DNA from: Aquibacillus salsiterrae | GTDB taxonomy: Bacteria > Bacillota > Bacilli > Bacillales > Amphibacillaceae | Assembly (NCBI RefSeq): GCF_028416595.1 | Contig: NZ_JAMQKC010000010.1 | Coordinates: 22,593-86,592 of the forward strand | Direction of reading: 5' to 3' | DNA: 64,000 nt | Shown: positions 1 through 8,453 of the stretch, piece after piece | Layout of the letters: each line of letters starts with the position of its first letter | Position numbering within the stretch: the stretch's first letter is position 1 | Notes under the pieces: model-generated | What the model was told of the DNA's origin: nothing | What the model saw: only the letters and a program-made list of their open reading frames with translations | The model's database searches: none | Made by a program: the position numbers and the translations under genes

Positions 1-1
1 T

Positions 2-319
2 TTTGCAACACTAGATTGTAGTTGGTCAAGAAATGAAAACTATCCTACATGGGGCGACGTTACCTTAGAAATCGTTGGTACTAATGGTACATTGACTGTT
101 GATGCATTCGCACAAAAAACAAATGTTTATAGTGATGAAGGAGCTGAATGGGATTTTTGGGGTGATGACATGGACTTTCAATTAGTTTCAGATTTTGTAA
201 GGACTGTTAAGGAAAATAGTAGTCCTTCTATCACGGGAGAAGACGGCTTAAAAGCTTTGGAAGTTGTAATTGCTGCGTATCAGTCTGCAGAAAAAAAAGA
301 ACCTGTAAAAATTAATTAG
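2..319 (+). CDS. Gfo/Idh/MocA family oxidoreductase, C-terminal fragment (cut by window edge)
   Basis: The reading frame is open from base 2 to the stop at 317-319, so this is the 3' end of a longer gene that starts outside the window; about 105 residues are visible. The segment has the pattern of the C-terminal substrate-binding half of NAD(P)-dependent sugar dehydrogenases: a beta strand with GDVTLEIVGTNGTL, then a region ending GEDGLKALEVVIAAYQSAE, the typical last helix of this family. The N-terminal Rossmann fold is not visible. A sugar isomerase follows 58 bases later, a pairing common in inositol or sugar oxidation operons. Substrate cannot be assigned. Confidence 0.8.
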   Translation, partial: FATLDCSWSRNENYPTWGDVTLEIVGTNGTLTVDAFAQKTNVYSDEGAEWDFWGDDMDFQLVSDFVRTVKENSSPSITGEDGLKALEVVIAAYQSAEKKEPVKIN

Positions 320-376
320 ATTTATTAGGGGACCAATATGGTCTCCTTCTTTCTAACTATTAAAGGAGAGAGATTC

Positions 377-1216
377 ATGTTAAAAGGTATAAACCAATGG
401 TGTTATCCAGAGGGAACCCCCCTGGAAAAGGTATTTGAATACAGCCATAATGCACATTTTGATGCAGTTGAATTAAATTTAAATCCAGATGATGGTGTTG
501 GGTTAACTTTGTCAACGACAGAAGATGAGGCAAAGCTTATCTTAGAATTGGCCCACTCTTATAATCTGAAATTGCGAAGTATCTCCACAGGTTTGTTGTG
601 GAAAATGCCTCTTTCACATCCTGACGCAGTTATTAGAGAAAAGGGTAGACGTGTCATTGAAAAACAAATGGAGTTGGCATCCGTAATCGGGATGGACACG
701 GTACTAGTGGTTCCAGGAATTGTTACAGAAGAAACCTCATATTTAGAATGTTATACAAGAAGCCAAGAAGAGTTAAGTAAGTTAATCCCGCTTGCACAAA
801 CACTAAATATAAATATTGGAATCGAAAATGTATGGAATAAATTTTTAATGTCGCCGCTTGAAATGAGAAGATATATAGACGAACTAAACTCCGATTACAT
901 CGGTGCTTATTTTGATGTTGGTAATGTTCTGCAATTTGGTTACCCGGAACAGTGGATAACTACATTAGGTCAACGAATTAAGAAAATACACGTGAAAGAT
1001 TTTAATGTAGCAGTTGGAAACATTAATGGATTTGTTCCTTTGTTAGCAGGTGATGTTAATTGGAAGAAGGTATTCATTGCTTTAGAACAAATCGGGTATG
1101 ATGATGTTGTTACTTCTGAAATAACACCTTACACACTAGACCCTCGGTTATTAGCCAATGACACATCTAGACATATGGATGAACTATTTAGCTTGGGGAA
1201 TAAAGTTAGAAATTAA
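377..1216 (+). CDS. sugar phosphate isomerase/epimerase (xylose isomerase-like TIM barrel)
   Basis: The 279-residue protein begins MLKGINQWCYP and matches the AP endonuclease family 2/xylose isomerase-like TIM barrel used by sugar and inositol isomerases. Visible metal-site style motifs are VGIENVWNKF (Glu ligand near residue 152), AYFDVGN (Asp near 178) and KIHVKDF (His and Asp near residues 202-205), followed by the late SEITPY glutamate. I chose the ATG at 377 because AAAGGAGAG lies six bases before it; an in-frame ATG at 338 has no such site. It follows a Gfo/Idh/MocA dehydrogenase fragment, so the two probably interconvert and oxidise the same sugar. Cytoplasmic; exact substrate unknown. 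Confidence 0.85.
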   Translation: MLKGINQWCYPEGTPLEKVFEYSHNAHFDAVELNLNPDDGVGLTLSTTEDEAKLILELAHSYNLKLRSISTGLLWKMPLSHPDAVIREKGRRVIEKQMELASVIGMDTVLVVPGIVTEETSYLECYTRSQEELSKLIPLAQTLNINIGIENVWNKFLMSPLEMRRYIDELNSDYIGAYFDVGNVLQFGYPEQWITTLGQRIKKIHVKDFNVAVGNINGFVPLLAGDVNWKKVFIALEQIGYDDVVTSEITPYTLDPRLLANDTSRHMDELFSLGNKVRN

Positions 1217-1224
1217 TTGGGGGG

Positions 1225-1880
1225 ATTTAATTTCCAAATGCGTGGTCCAACTCCACCGTCTTTAGACTGTATCCGCTTTTAGTCTTATCTTTTGATGTCC
1301 ATACTGAAGCTATGAGGTGAAAAAGTATGGACGGATATAAAAAGAACAGTCATGCAGTTCATGATATCAAATATCATATCATCTGGGTAACCAAATACAG
1401 GTATAAGATATTACAAGGGAAAATTGCGAAAAGAACACGTGAACTAATAAGGCAAGGATGCAATGCAAGAGGCATTACAATTTTAGAAGGAAGTGTTGGA
1501 AAAGATCACATTCATTTGTTGATATCATGTCCACCAAGCCTTGCGCCAAGTAAGATTATGCAGTACCTAAAAAGGACGGTCATCAAGACTACTCCAAGAT
1601 CAGTTCCCAGAGCTTAAAAAGAAATACTGGGGCCAACATTTGTGGGCAAGAGGCTACTTTTGTGCAACAGTTGGCAAAGTGGATGAAGAAACGATTAGAA
1701 ATTATATCGCAAATCAGTTTAATGAAGAACGGAACGACTCATTTAGAATTGACGGATGAGTTTAGTCACAATTTATTTTGCTTAAGCATTATATCTTTTA
1801 GATGACTTCAGTCTTAATAACGACTTTAGTCGTAGACATTTTATGTCCAAATCCACCTGCTTTAGCAGGTGGTAGTTTAA
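1225..1880 (+). mobile_element. IS200/IS605-family insertion sequence (degenerate)
   Basis: A single-ORF IS200-like element. The right end carries a perfect hairpin, CCACCTGC-TTTA-GCAGGTGG, at 1853-1872, the kind of subterminal structure that TnpA recognises. The left end near 1249-1270 carries a weaker related hairpin (GTC-TTTA-GAC). Its transposase is frameshifted. Immediately right of it lies a phage tape-measure fragment that runs into the element without its own start, so the element marks an insertion or deletion junction. Exact ends are estimates. Confidence 0.65.
1327..1759 (+). pseudogene. tnpA: IS200/IS605 family transposase TnpA, frameshifted
   Basis: The N-terminal part (96 codons from ATG 1327) contains the HUH-type Y1 transposase signatures: IKYHIIWVTKYRYKIL near the start and GKDHIHLLISCPPSLAPSK with the HxH metal ligands. 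Reading then ends early at 1617 in a wrong frame. The true C-terminus continues in another frame to the stop at 1757-1759 and includes QHLWARGYFCATVGKVDEE, which carries the usual region after the catalytic tyrosine. The shift is explained by one extra A in the A-run near 1568-1573, where the family reads YLKGR. So this is a recent single-base inactivation of a full-length gene of about 143 codons. Confidence 0.85.
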
Positions 1881-1881
1881 G

Positions 1882-2386
1882 AATTCCCTAAGGGAGATCA
1901 ATCGGAATTTCAAGGTGTTAGGCAGTGAAATGAATCTAGTTACTTCGCAATTTGAAAAGCAAGATAAATCGATGGAGGCCCTGACGGCTAGAAGTGAAGT
2001 GTTGAATAAAGAGGTTGATGCTCAAAAAGATAAGATTGGAACGTTAGAAGCTGCCCTTAAAAATGCATCCGATTCCTTTGGAGAAACAGATAGGCGAACT
2101 AGAGAACTGGCAAATTCAGCTTAACAATGCGAAATCTGAATTGGTTAAGATGGAGCGGGAGTTGGATAAAACTAATCAATCGATTGATGAATTGGGTGAC
2201 AGCGCAAATGATGCAGAAGGTGAAGTAGGAGAGTTAGCCGATGAAGTAGAGAAGGCAGCAGAACAAACAGAAAATGCATCTGGTCGCTTTGAAAAGTTGG
2301 GAGGCGTGTTAAAAGGAGTCGGTGTGGCCATTGGTGCGGCAGTTGCTGCAATAGGAACAGCAGCAGTGGCTACCGGAGTAAGCCGA
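1882..2386 (+). pseudogene. phage tail tape measure protein, N-terminal remnant
   Basis: The fragment reads NSLREINRNFKVLGSEMN, a typical start region of Siphovirus tape measure proteins from Firmicutes phages, then a long coiled coil rich in Glu, Lys and Asn with DKSMEALTARSEVLNKEV. There is no start codon: the frame emerges directly from the IS200 right end. A frameshift occurs near 2095-2115, after which the protein continues WQIQLNNAKSELVKMER to a Gly/Ala-rich stretch (GVGVAIGAAVAAIGTAAVATG), as is usual just before the hydrophobic segment. The frame is then lost at about 2386 where ISLre2 sequence begins. It is the only visible trace of a prophage here. Confidence 0.8.
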
Positions 2387-2389
2387 TTG

Positions 2390-3430
2390 AGTCAAGTATT
2401 TGTGGGAGTTTTTTTGGAACGTGTTAACTCCACTTTTGGCTAGCTAATTATCAACCTTTTGGTGGCGTTTTCTTTCCTTGATTCTTCCTTTGCTTTTTTT
2501 TTTGTCTTTTTTAAAAGCCTCTTAGCCCTTTTAATGCCTCAACTATTGGTTTGCGAATTGTTTGCTGAAGGTATGCAATATTGTTTCTTGTTGCTTCTCC
2601 AACATGCTTTGTAAGCTTTTCTACGAAGTGTTTCGGTGGCTTCTCTTGCTCTTTTTTATCATCCATTTCTATGACCTGTTCAAGTCTTCCCTGGAGTGTT
2701 TTAATGTCCAAGTGGTCTTTTAGAGCGACCATGATATCACTAAACTTCTCCAGGCCTACTTCGCTCCAACTTCGGCCATTTTTCAATCGTTTAGCGAAGA
2801 CACTCATTGTTCCTCTGCGCTTCCCATCGGACGGAATCCCTCCGTATCTATTCCCTTTTCTCTAAGCTTTTCTTGGTAATCACAAAGAGCCTCTGGATAC
2901 TGCGAGAGCTGGGCTATAAGTGCTTCTAAAGGTTCCTCCTTCTTTTCATGACCAATTGTACCCACTGCGCTATTCAGCTCTATCATCAATCCTTCAGAGT
3001 CATAGTTTGCTAGCTTTTTTCTGACAGCTCTGTACCTTGGGTGGTCCCTAAAAAATACTCTGAATATCTCGAGCAATGTGAAAGCGATCAATGACAAACG
3101 TGGCATTGTGTTGAAAATAGTCCCGACAAGATGTGATCCACTTTGCCCCGTCCCCATTAATCACAAGCTGATGGCGAGTAGGATCGTATTCATACGTGTC
3201 CATTAGATACTGCTCAAACTCTTCCCAAAAGAGTAATTTCCCACGATGGATAAAGTGTCGCTTTTCAACCAATTTCGCTCGTTTCCCATTCATTTCCCAA
3301 CCTTGATAGGTAGCTGCATTTTTTAAGCTCTTTTCCTTGTATGGTCGGCTGCTAATCACTTTACACACTTTCAATAGCGAAGAAGCATAGAAATACGGAT
3401 TATTACGACTTGGAAGATGAATCATACTCT
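2390..3430 (-). mobile_element. ISLre2-family insertion sequence, truncated
   Basis: The region holds the C-terminal two thirds of an ISLre2-type (UPF0236) transposase on the minus strand, followed by an AT-rich terminal segment (2395-2510) that interrupts the tape measure reading frame. The 5' part of the transposase and the other terminus are missing beyond about 3430. Both the element and its phage target are therefore decayed. Confidence 0.6.
2511..3425 (-). pseudogene. ISLre2-family (UPF0236) transposase, truncated and frameshifted
   Basis: Three overlapping minus-strand segments make one protein. The first (3425 down to about 3060) contains VINGDGAKWI and FVIDRFHIARDIQSIF, the DGAxWI and D-R-FH core of ISLre2 transposases. 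The frame then shifts near 3055 and continues RDHPRYRAVRKKLANYDSEG, and shifts again at 2804-2808 where the stop of one frame overlaps an ATG of the next (a missing base between EEQ and MSVFAKRLKNGRSWSE). A stop codon at 3429-3431 cuts the frame just before residue 1, so the N-terminal third is absent. About 305 residues remain of the roughly 450-500 expected. Non-functional. Confidence 0.85.
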
Positions 3431-3610
3431 AGACGATCATTTATATTATGAAGATTACATTTGGTAGATGCTTCGTCGTTTGTTTGATCTAAATAAATAC
3501 TTCCATCATATGCTGTAACTTCGTCAGAAAGGTGTACTGGACTTTTTAATCAATAATTTCTTCTGAAAATATTGGTAATGTGTAAGGATTATGTAGAACT
3601 GTTTCTCGAT
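3430..3610 (-). other. decayed coding remnant, unidentified
   Basis: Between the ISLre2 remnant and the DsrE gene there is no intact gene. On the minus strand one can read protein-like segments, TVLHNPYTLPIFSEEIID then, after a shift, SPVHLSDEVTAYDGSIYLDQ, ending at the transposon junction. The composition looks coding, but I do not recognise a family. It may equally be chance. Confidence 0.25.
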
Positions 3611-3782
3611 AAATGATAGTTCGTTTCAAGTAAACCATATCAAACTATTTATTGTTACTTCTTGCTGTTTGCGGATGACCTTGAATATGGGGATTGTACA
3701 ATCGTTTTGCTTCCCAAGTCTCTTCTCTTTATTATATAATCCAAGTATTCACCTTGGAATACAAGATAAAGGAGTAGAGACA

Positions 3783-4127
3783 GTGACAAAGGTAGTAATA
3801 CAAGTTAATCAAGATGGTGTGGATTATTTCAAACGAGTTACTAATAACATTATTAACCTAAAAAAGAATTTGGGAGTTAAATTAATAGAATGTGAAATTG
3901 TTGTCTTTGGAGCTGGATTGGGGTTATTGCAGAGTGAGGATGACACGATCAGGAAACGGATTAAGGAAATACTGGCGTTTGATATGCGTTTTGTTGTTTG
4001 TAATAATACTTTAACTAATAAGAACGTAGATGTAAATAACTTGCAATGCAGTGTTAATCAAGCTGGGTCAGGTGTCGCCCATCTTGTAACAAGACAAGAA
4101 GAGGGATGGGCTTATTTAGCTCTGTAA
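3783..4127 (+). CDS. DsrE/DsrF-like family protein
   Basis: A 114-residue cytoplasmic protein with the DsrE-like alpha/beta fold: VTKVVIQVNQDGVDYFKRVTNN, then IECEIVVFGAGLGLLQ (the central strand and loop) and MRFVVCNNTL with a cysteine in the position often used for persulfide transfer. I chose the GTG at 3783 because AAAGGAG ends eight bases upstream; earlier in-frame ATGs lack a site and would add a non-homologous tail. The gene sits 15 bases before an ABC transporter of the sulfonate/nitrate type, so it is probably co-transcribed with it. A sulfur-relay or sulfur-substrate role is inferred from family and context, not shown. Confidence 0.8.
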   Translation: MTKVVIQVNQDGVDYFKRVTNNIINLKKNLGVKLIECEIVVFGAGLGLLQSEDDTIRKRIKEILAFDMRFVVCNNTLTNKNVDVNNLQCSVNQAGSGVAHLVTRQEEGWAYLAL

Positions 4128-4142
4128 AGAAAGGAGAAGTTT

Positions 4143-4889
4143 ATGACGTCATTGGTAAACTTGGAAAAGGTTTCCTTTCAGTACAAAAATGATTTGCAAG
4201 TTTTGAACAATATTAACTTTAAAATAGAACAGGAAGAATTTGTTTCAATCTTGGGTCCAAGTGGTTGTGGAAAATCAACATTGCTCAATTTAATAGCAGG
4301 ATTTATCCCTTATTATACTGGATCAATAAAGATTGAAGACAAACAAGTGAAAATGCCATCAGAGGATAGAGGTTTTGTATTTCAGGATTTAGCCTTGTTC
4401 CCTTGGTTATCTGTTTATAAAAATGTTGAGTTCGGCTTAAAGATGCAAGGAGATTCGAAAACATCAAGAGATCAAAAAGTAAGGGGAATGGTGGAATTAG
4501 TAGGATTAACAAAATATTTAGACTATCCCATCTCTTCTCTATCGGGTGGGATGAAGCAACGGGTAGCATTAGCTAGAACCCTTGTGACAGAGCCAAATAT
4601 TTTGTTGCTAGATGAACCGTTTAGTGCACTTGATGCGCAGACAAGAGATGTTTTGCAAGAAGAGCTTTTTTCCTTACACAATAATCTCAATATGACAACA
4701 ATTCTTGTTACTCATAGTATTGATGAAGCCGTATTTTTGTCAGATACAATAGTTCTTTTATCTAAAAATGGGCAAGTAAAAGATATAATTGATATTGAAT
4801 TGGAAAGTCCTAGAGATCGAACATCATCTAATTATAATGCATATGTAAAAAGGTTATATGAATTTTTACAAAATGAAAGGCAGCAATAG
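4143..4889 (+). CDS. ABC transporter ATP-binding protein (SsuB/TauB type)
   Basis: The 248-residue nucleotide-binding subunit of an importer in the nitrate/sulfonate/taurine class. Walker A is GPSGCGKST near residue 38, the Q-loop is VFQDLALFPWLSV, the signature is LSGGMKQR and Walker B is ILLLDEPFSALD, followed by the H-loop VTHSIDEAV. The FPWLSV sequence after the Q-loop is characteristic of SsuB/TauB/NrtD proteins. RBS AAAGGAG lies before the ATG. It is followed by its binding lipoprotein (14-base gap) and the permease. All motifs look intact; substrate not determined. Confidence 0.92.
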   Translation: MTSLVNLEKVSFQYKNDLQVLNNINFKIEQEEFVSILGPSGCGKSTLLNLIAGFIPYYTGSIKIEDKQVKMPSEDRGFVFQDLALFPWLSVYKNVEFGLKMQGDSKTSRDQKVRGMVELVGLTKYLDYPISSLSGGMKQRVALARTLVTEPNILLLDEPFSALDAQTRDVLQEELFSLHNNLNMTTILVTHSIDEAVFLSDTIVLLSKNGQVKDIIDIELESPRDRTSSNYNAYVKRLYEFLQNERQQ

Positions 4890-4903
4890 AGGGGGAAACA
4901 ATA

Positions 4904-5893
4904 ATGAAAAAATTAATGGGTATATTTGTAATTATGACTATTTTAGTATTAGCCGCATGTGGATCGACATCAGAACAAAATGAGTCAGAAAGTTCCCAAG
5001 AAAGTACAGAGAAACCAAGCTTAAACATTGGCTATGTATCTATCCTTGCTAATGCTCCTGGTATTGTAGCAGACAAACAAGGATTGTTTAATGAGAAGTT
5101 AAATGCCACGACATATGGATTTAACTCTGGGCCGGAGCTTTACCAAGCACTAGCTGCAGGAGAATTAGATGTTGCCTATGCTGGAGTTCCTGCGCTTGTG
5201 AACTGGGCATCCAGAGGTCTCGATGTTGAAGTAATTGCTAAAGTAAGCGAAGGCCAGCTTGGTGTAGTTGTCAGTGAACAATCTGATATCAAATCCGTTG
5301 ATCAGCTTAAGGGTGAAGTGATTGCTGGTGTAAAGCGCGGTAGTGGAGTTGATATTATTACTAGAGGCTTAATTTTACCAAAAGCAGGACTTTCTGATAC
5401 TGATGTTACTATTCAAGAATTCAAGCAACCGAATATAGAAGCAGCAGTTGAGACTGGGCAAGCAAGTGCAGGGGTATTAAATGAGCCTTTCTTAACTTAT
5501 GCTTTGTTACGTGGTAAAAAGCAAATTGTTGAGGAGAAAGATCCTGCTTTAGTTGTTCTAACTACAAAAGATGCATTGGAAAATAAAACTGAAGCAGTGC
5601 AAGCGTTTATAGATGTTCATAAATCAACAACAGAGTCTTTAAATGAAGCCAATACGGAGATAAACCAAACATTAGTAGACGTATTTAATATTGAAAGTAT
5701 TGGAGATACAGTAGCAGAAGATATTATTAAGAAAGCAAAAGAAAATCTAACATTTAGTTGGGAATTCAATGATGATGATTTTGTTTATTATCAACAGCTT
5801 GCAGATGCAGCCTATGAACTTGGGTACATTGAAAAAGAAGTGGATACAAAGAGCTTGTTTAATTTAGATTTCGTTGAAGGAGTAAAGGAATAG
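4904..5893 (+). CDS. ABC transporter substrate-binding lipoprotein (SsuA/TauA-like)
   Basis: A 329-residue exported lipoprotein: signal LMGIFVIMTILVLAAC with the lipobox cysteine at residue 19, then a Ser/Glu-rich linker. The body (NIGYVSILANAPGIVADKQG, then the AGELDVAYAGVPALVNWAS region) is the periplasmic-binding-protein-like II fold of the NMT1/SsuA/TauA family, which binds sulfonates, nitrate, thiamine precursors or related small anions. It is translationally coupled to the permease, whose start overlaps the last base of this stop codon. Ligand unknown; a DsrE-like gene upstream hints at a sulfur compound. Confidence 0.9.
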   Translation: MKKLMGIFVIMTILVLAACGSTSEQNESESSQESTEKPSLNIGYVSILANAPGIVADKQGLFNEKLNATTYGFNSGPELYQALAAGELDVAYAGVPALVNWASRGLDVEVIAKVSEGQLGVVVSEQSDIKSVDQLKGEVIAGVKRGSGVDIITRGLILPKAGLSDTDVTIQEFKQPNIEAAVETGQASAGVLNEPFLTYALLRGKKQIVEEKDPALVVLTTKDALENKTEAVQAFIDVHKSTTESLNEANTEINQTLVDVFNIESIGDTVAEDIIKKAKENLTFSWEFNDDDFVYYQQLADAAYELGYIEKEVDTKSLFNLDFVEGVKE

Positions 5894-6636
5894 TGAAGAA
5901 AAAATGGATTGGCTGGCTTGCAATACCATTTGTATTAGTAATCTGGTTTATCATTTCAGCCCAATACCCTTCCTATATGTTTCCAAGTCCTATTGATGTT
6001 ATGCATGAAGCAGGAACACAGTGGGAAAAAGGAGAAATTCAATCACACATTGCGTTAAGCCTTAAAAGGCTTGGGATTGGATTTATAATTTCTATGTTTT
6101 TAGCGTTTCTTATTGGCATTATCGCAGGTGCATCTCGTCTATTTAGACAATTTCTCATGCCGATTGTGACTTATTTTCAAGCAACACCACCAATGGCATG
6201 GGCCCCATTATTAATTATTCTATTAGGATTGGGGGACGCACCGATGATTGCGGTCATCATCATAGCTTCCTTTTTCCCGATTTTGATTAATGTAGTACAA
6301 GGAATGAATCAAATTCCAGAAACCCATATTCGAGCGGCAAGATCACTTGGCGCAAAAGGATGGAAGCTTGCGATTTACGTTTACTTACCTGAGATTATAC
6401 CGGCCGCTATTAGTGGAATCACAGTAGGATTTGCCATTTCTTGGCGTTCTCTTGTTGCTGCAGAAATGATTGGAGGAAATGCTGGTATTGGGTATTTCAT
6501 TTCTTTTAATGGGCAAATAGGGAACGCATCGTCAGTATTACTAGGTATCCTGCTTATTGGTTTCTTAGCTTTAATATTAGACTTCCTACTTCTTCGTCCC
6601 ATTCAAAAGCGATTCGCAAGCTGGGCTATAAGGTAA
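5893..6636 (+). CDS. ABC transporter permease (SsuC/TauC-like)
   Basis: A 247-residue inner membrane subunit with about six hydrophobic segments and the BPD_transp_1 EAA loop, visible as HIRAARSLGAKGWKLAIYVYLPEIIPAAISG near residues 143-172. It starts with GTG at 5893, sharing one base with the stop of the binding protein, a sign of translational coupling. With the two preceding genes it completes a one-permease, one-ATPase importer of the sulfonate/nitrate/taurine type. No further gene follows on this strand for 1.8 kb, so the operon ends here. Confidence 0.92.
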   Translation: MKKKWIGWLAIPFVLVIWFIISAQYPSYMFPSPIDVMHEAGTQWEKGEIQSHIALSLKRLGIGFIISMFLAFLIGIIAGASRLFRQFLMPIVTYFQATPPMAWAPLLIILLGLGDAPMIAVIIIASFFPILINVVQGMNQIPETHIRAARSLGAKGWKLAIYVYLPEIIPAAISGITVGFAISWRSLVAAEMIGGNAGIGYFISFNGQIGNASSVLLGILLIGFLALILDFLLLRPIQKRFASWAIR

Positions 6637-7070
6637 GAGAGTTAACATGAAATAGAAACTACCATAGTGGATGTGCTACGGTATTTTCATGAATTGGGTC
6701 AAACCCTGTCGAAAGACAAAATGGAAATTTTTTCCGCATGTGAAGGACAATTAAATCTTCGGCAATGAGGTCAGACTGATTACTGCCACTGAAAAGTACC
6801 ACCTCTGACAAAGCATTTACCACCAAAAAACAAAAAGTGTACCAAAGAATGACAGAGTGTTCACCACTGCAATGATTCCTGGTGATACAAGATATTTTTA
6901 GGTATCATAAAAGATTTGATTGATTTCAATAGGATTAGCCTTTTGCAAACAGGTCTGATTAACTCTTGTATTACGTAGTAGACTTGAAACTGCGCAAAAA
7001 ATTGACTTGGTGAAAGATGTACTTAAGCTAAAGGGATCTTTAGGATAAGGAAAGAAACAGCACACATAAA
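6637..7070. other. intergenic region with weak terminator and dispersed repeat
   Basis: This 430-base stretch holds no convincing gene. A weak hairpin, TACCATAG/CTACGGTA, at 6660-6683 may end the ABC operon. From 6695 to about 6750 lies a copy of a dispersed repeat (GGGTCAAACCCTGTCGAAA, then TTTTTTCCGCATGTGAAGGA) related to the one at 15901. The rest is AT-rich with no feature seen. Confidence 0.5.
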
Positions 7071-7100
7071 TACCCCATTTTATAATTATAAAATGGGGTA
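7071..7100 (-). terminator. hairpin terminator after the DUF3231 gene
   Basis: A perfect 12-base-pair inverted repeat, TACCCCATTTTA / TAAAATGGGGTA, with a short AATT-type loop begins directly after the stop codon of the minus-strand gene. The T-run after it on the minus strand is short (TTTATG), so strength is uncertain. Confidence 0.65.
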
Positions 7101-7991
7101 TTAAAAAAATTTGATTATAAAATTCCTAATAATTAATCCAATTACAATTCCAGGAATAAGAAACAACATAGGCAGTAACATTGATACCTGAAACATCATT
7201 AATTTATCAGAAAAAGGGGCTGTTGTTGATTTGAGAACTTCAGAATCCAAAGTTGGCGTTTCTGAAATATTTTCTTCGGATAAAATGTGAGCCAAAAACT
7301 TCACGACTTTATCAGCAATTTGAGATCCTCTCGCCATATAATTTCGTACCTCTTGTAAGCCGGCCGTTTGACCAAAACCTAGTAATAACGCTTTACCAAC
7401 AGCATTTCGTTGCATATTTTTATAAAAGTGCATAATTTCGATTGCATTCATCGGACGTCGTTCTCCAAACCAACCTGTCAAATAACCTTGTTTTTCTATA
7501 AACTCTACTTTATCTGGAATCGGAATAGAGGCAGCTCTTGAATATAACCCTTTTTCTAATAATACATTTAGCGATTTGTTGTATAAATCTCGTGTAAGGT
7601 CAATCGTGTTCGAAAAGAGATCCTTCACATCCGTTCGTGCACAACCAGCAAAAGAAGCGCCATATGAAGTCATACCATGCCTTGCCATATTATGAACAAA
7701 CTGTAGATGGAACGTATCTGAATATAGTGCAGGTGCATTAAGATTAATGTCCTCACTCTCACTAAAAGCAACAGGGATTGCATGATTTTCTTTCTTATAA
7801 ATATCAGTGATACTTTTTAGCACCGTTTCAGAAATCTCAATGGCAAGATCTAATATCTTTTGAATTTCTATATCTTGTGTTTTTTCTCTAAAATATTTCA
7901 GCACACAATAAGACATACTATTATTCATATAAGCAGTCCAAAGTGAAGCAATTTCAGGTGACGTAAGACGAATATTGTTTTCAGCTTTCAT
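7101..7991 (-). CDS. DUF3231 family protein
   Basis: A 296-residue protein with two copies of the four-helix DUF3231 fold found in Bacillaceae. Typical features are SPEIASLWTAYMNNSMSYCV at the start, IPVAFSESEDIN and LFSNTIDLTRDLYNKSLNVLLEKGLY in the first half, then NAVGKALLLGFGQTAGLQEVRNY and STTAPFSDKLMMFQVS near the C-terminus. It ends in a hydrophobic helix (LLPMLFLIPGIVIGLIIR). The ATG at 7991 is chosen because GGAGGG lies just before it. A second family member lies at 16553-17560. Function is unknown; such proteins are often found near sporulation genes, but nothing in the sequence proves that here. Confidence 0.85.
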   Translation of the reverse strand: MKAENNIRLTSPEIASLWTAYMNNSMSYCVLKYFREKTQDIEIQKILDLAIEISETVLKSITDIYKKENHAIPVAFSESEDINLNAPALYSDTFHLQFVHNMARHGMTSYGASFAGCARTDVKDLFSNTIDLTRDLYNKSLNVLLEKGLYSRAASIPIPDKVEFIEKQGYLTGWFGERRPMNAIEIMHFYKNMQRNAVGKALLLGFGQTAGLQEVRNYMARGSQIADKVVKFLAHILSEENISETPTLDSEVLKSTTAPFSDKLMMFQVSMLLPMLFLIPGIVIGLIIRNFIIKFF

Positions 7992-8453
7992 ATATAACCC
8001 TCCAAACATTAATTGACACTAAGTAATGTCTCCTAAAAAATGAAAAGTATAAATTTAAGAGAAGAGAGTGTATATGAAAAGATAAAAAGGGCTGGGTTTA
8101 AGTCTTAAAATGATATAGATTGTGAATTTTTACACTTTAAGTAACGGGTACTATCTTTAAGAAGATTAAAAATCAACAGAACATGCTACACAGTACAACA
8201 ATATTATGTAATAACCTAATTAGTTCCAAATTCGATATTGATGTTAAAATATAATTGACTATTGCAAGATTTCAAATTTAGACTTAGTAAATTACCAAAA
8301 TAATAGGTTGTTGTTCCCCCAATGTTTTATTTTGGCAAATTTACTCCTTTTCACTTTGTCCAGACATTTATGATAAAATTAATAGAATGTTAGGATATAT
8401 TAACTGAAGTTGAACAGTTAAATAGGAAGTCGCAACAGTAAGGATGGTAATAG
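7992..8453. other. AT-rich divergent intergenic region
   Basis: About 460 bases between the divergent DUF3231 and LacI-type genes. It must hold both promoters, but I could not single out a convincing pair of -35/-10 boxes. No repeat or small gene is evident. Confidence 0.4.
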
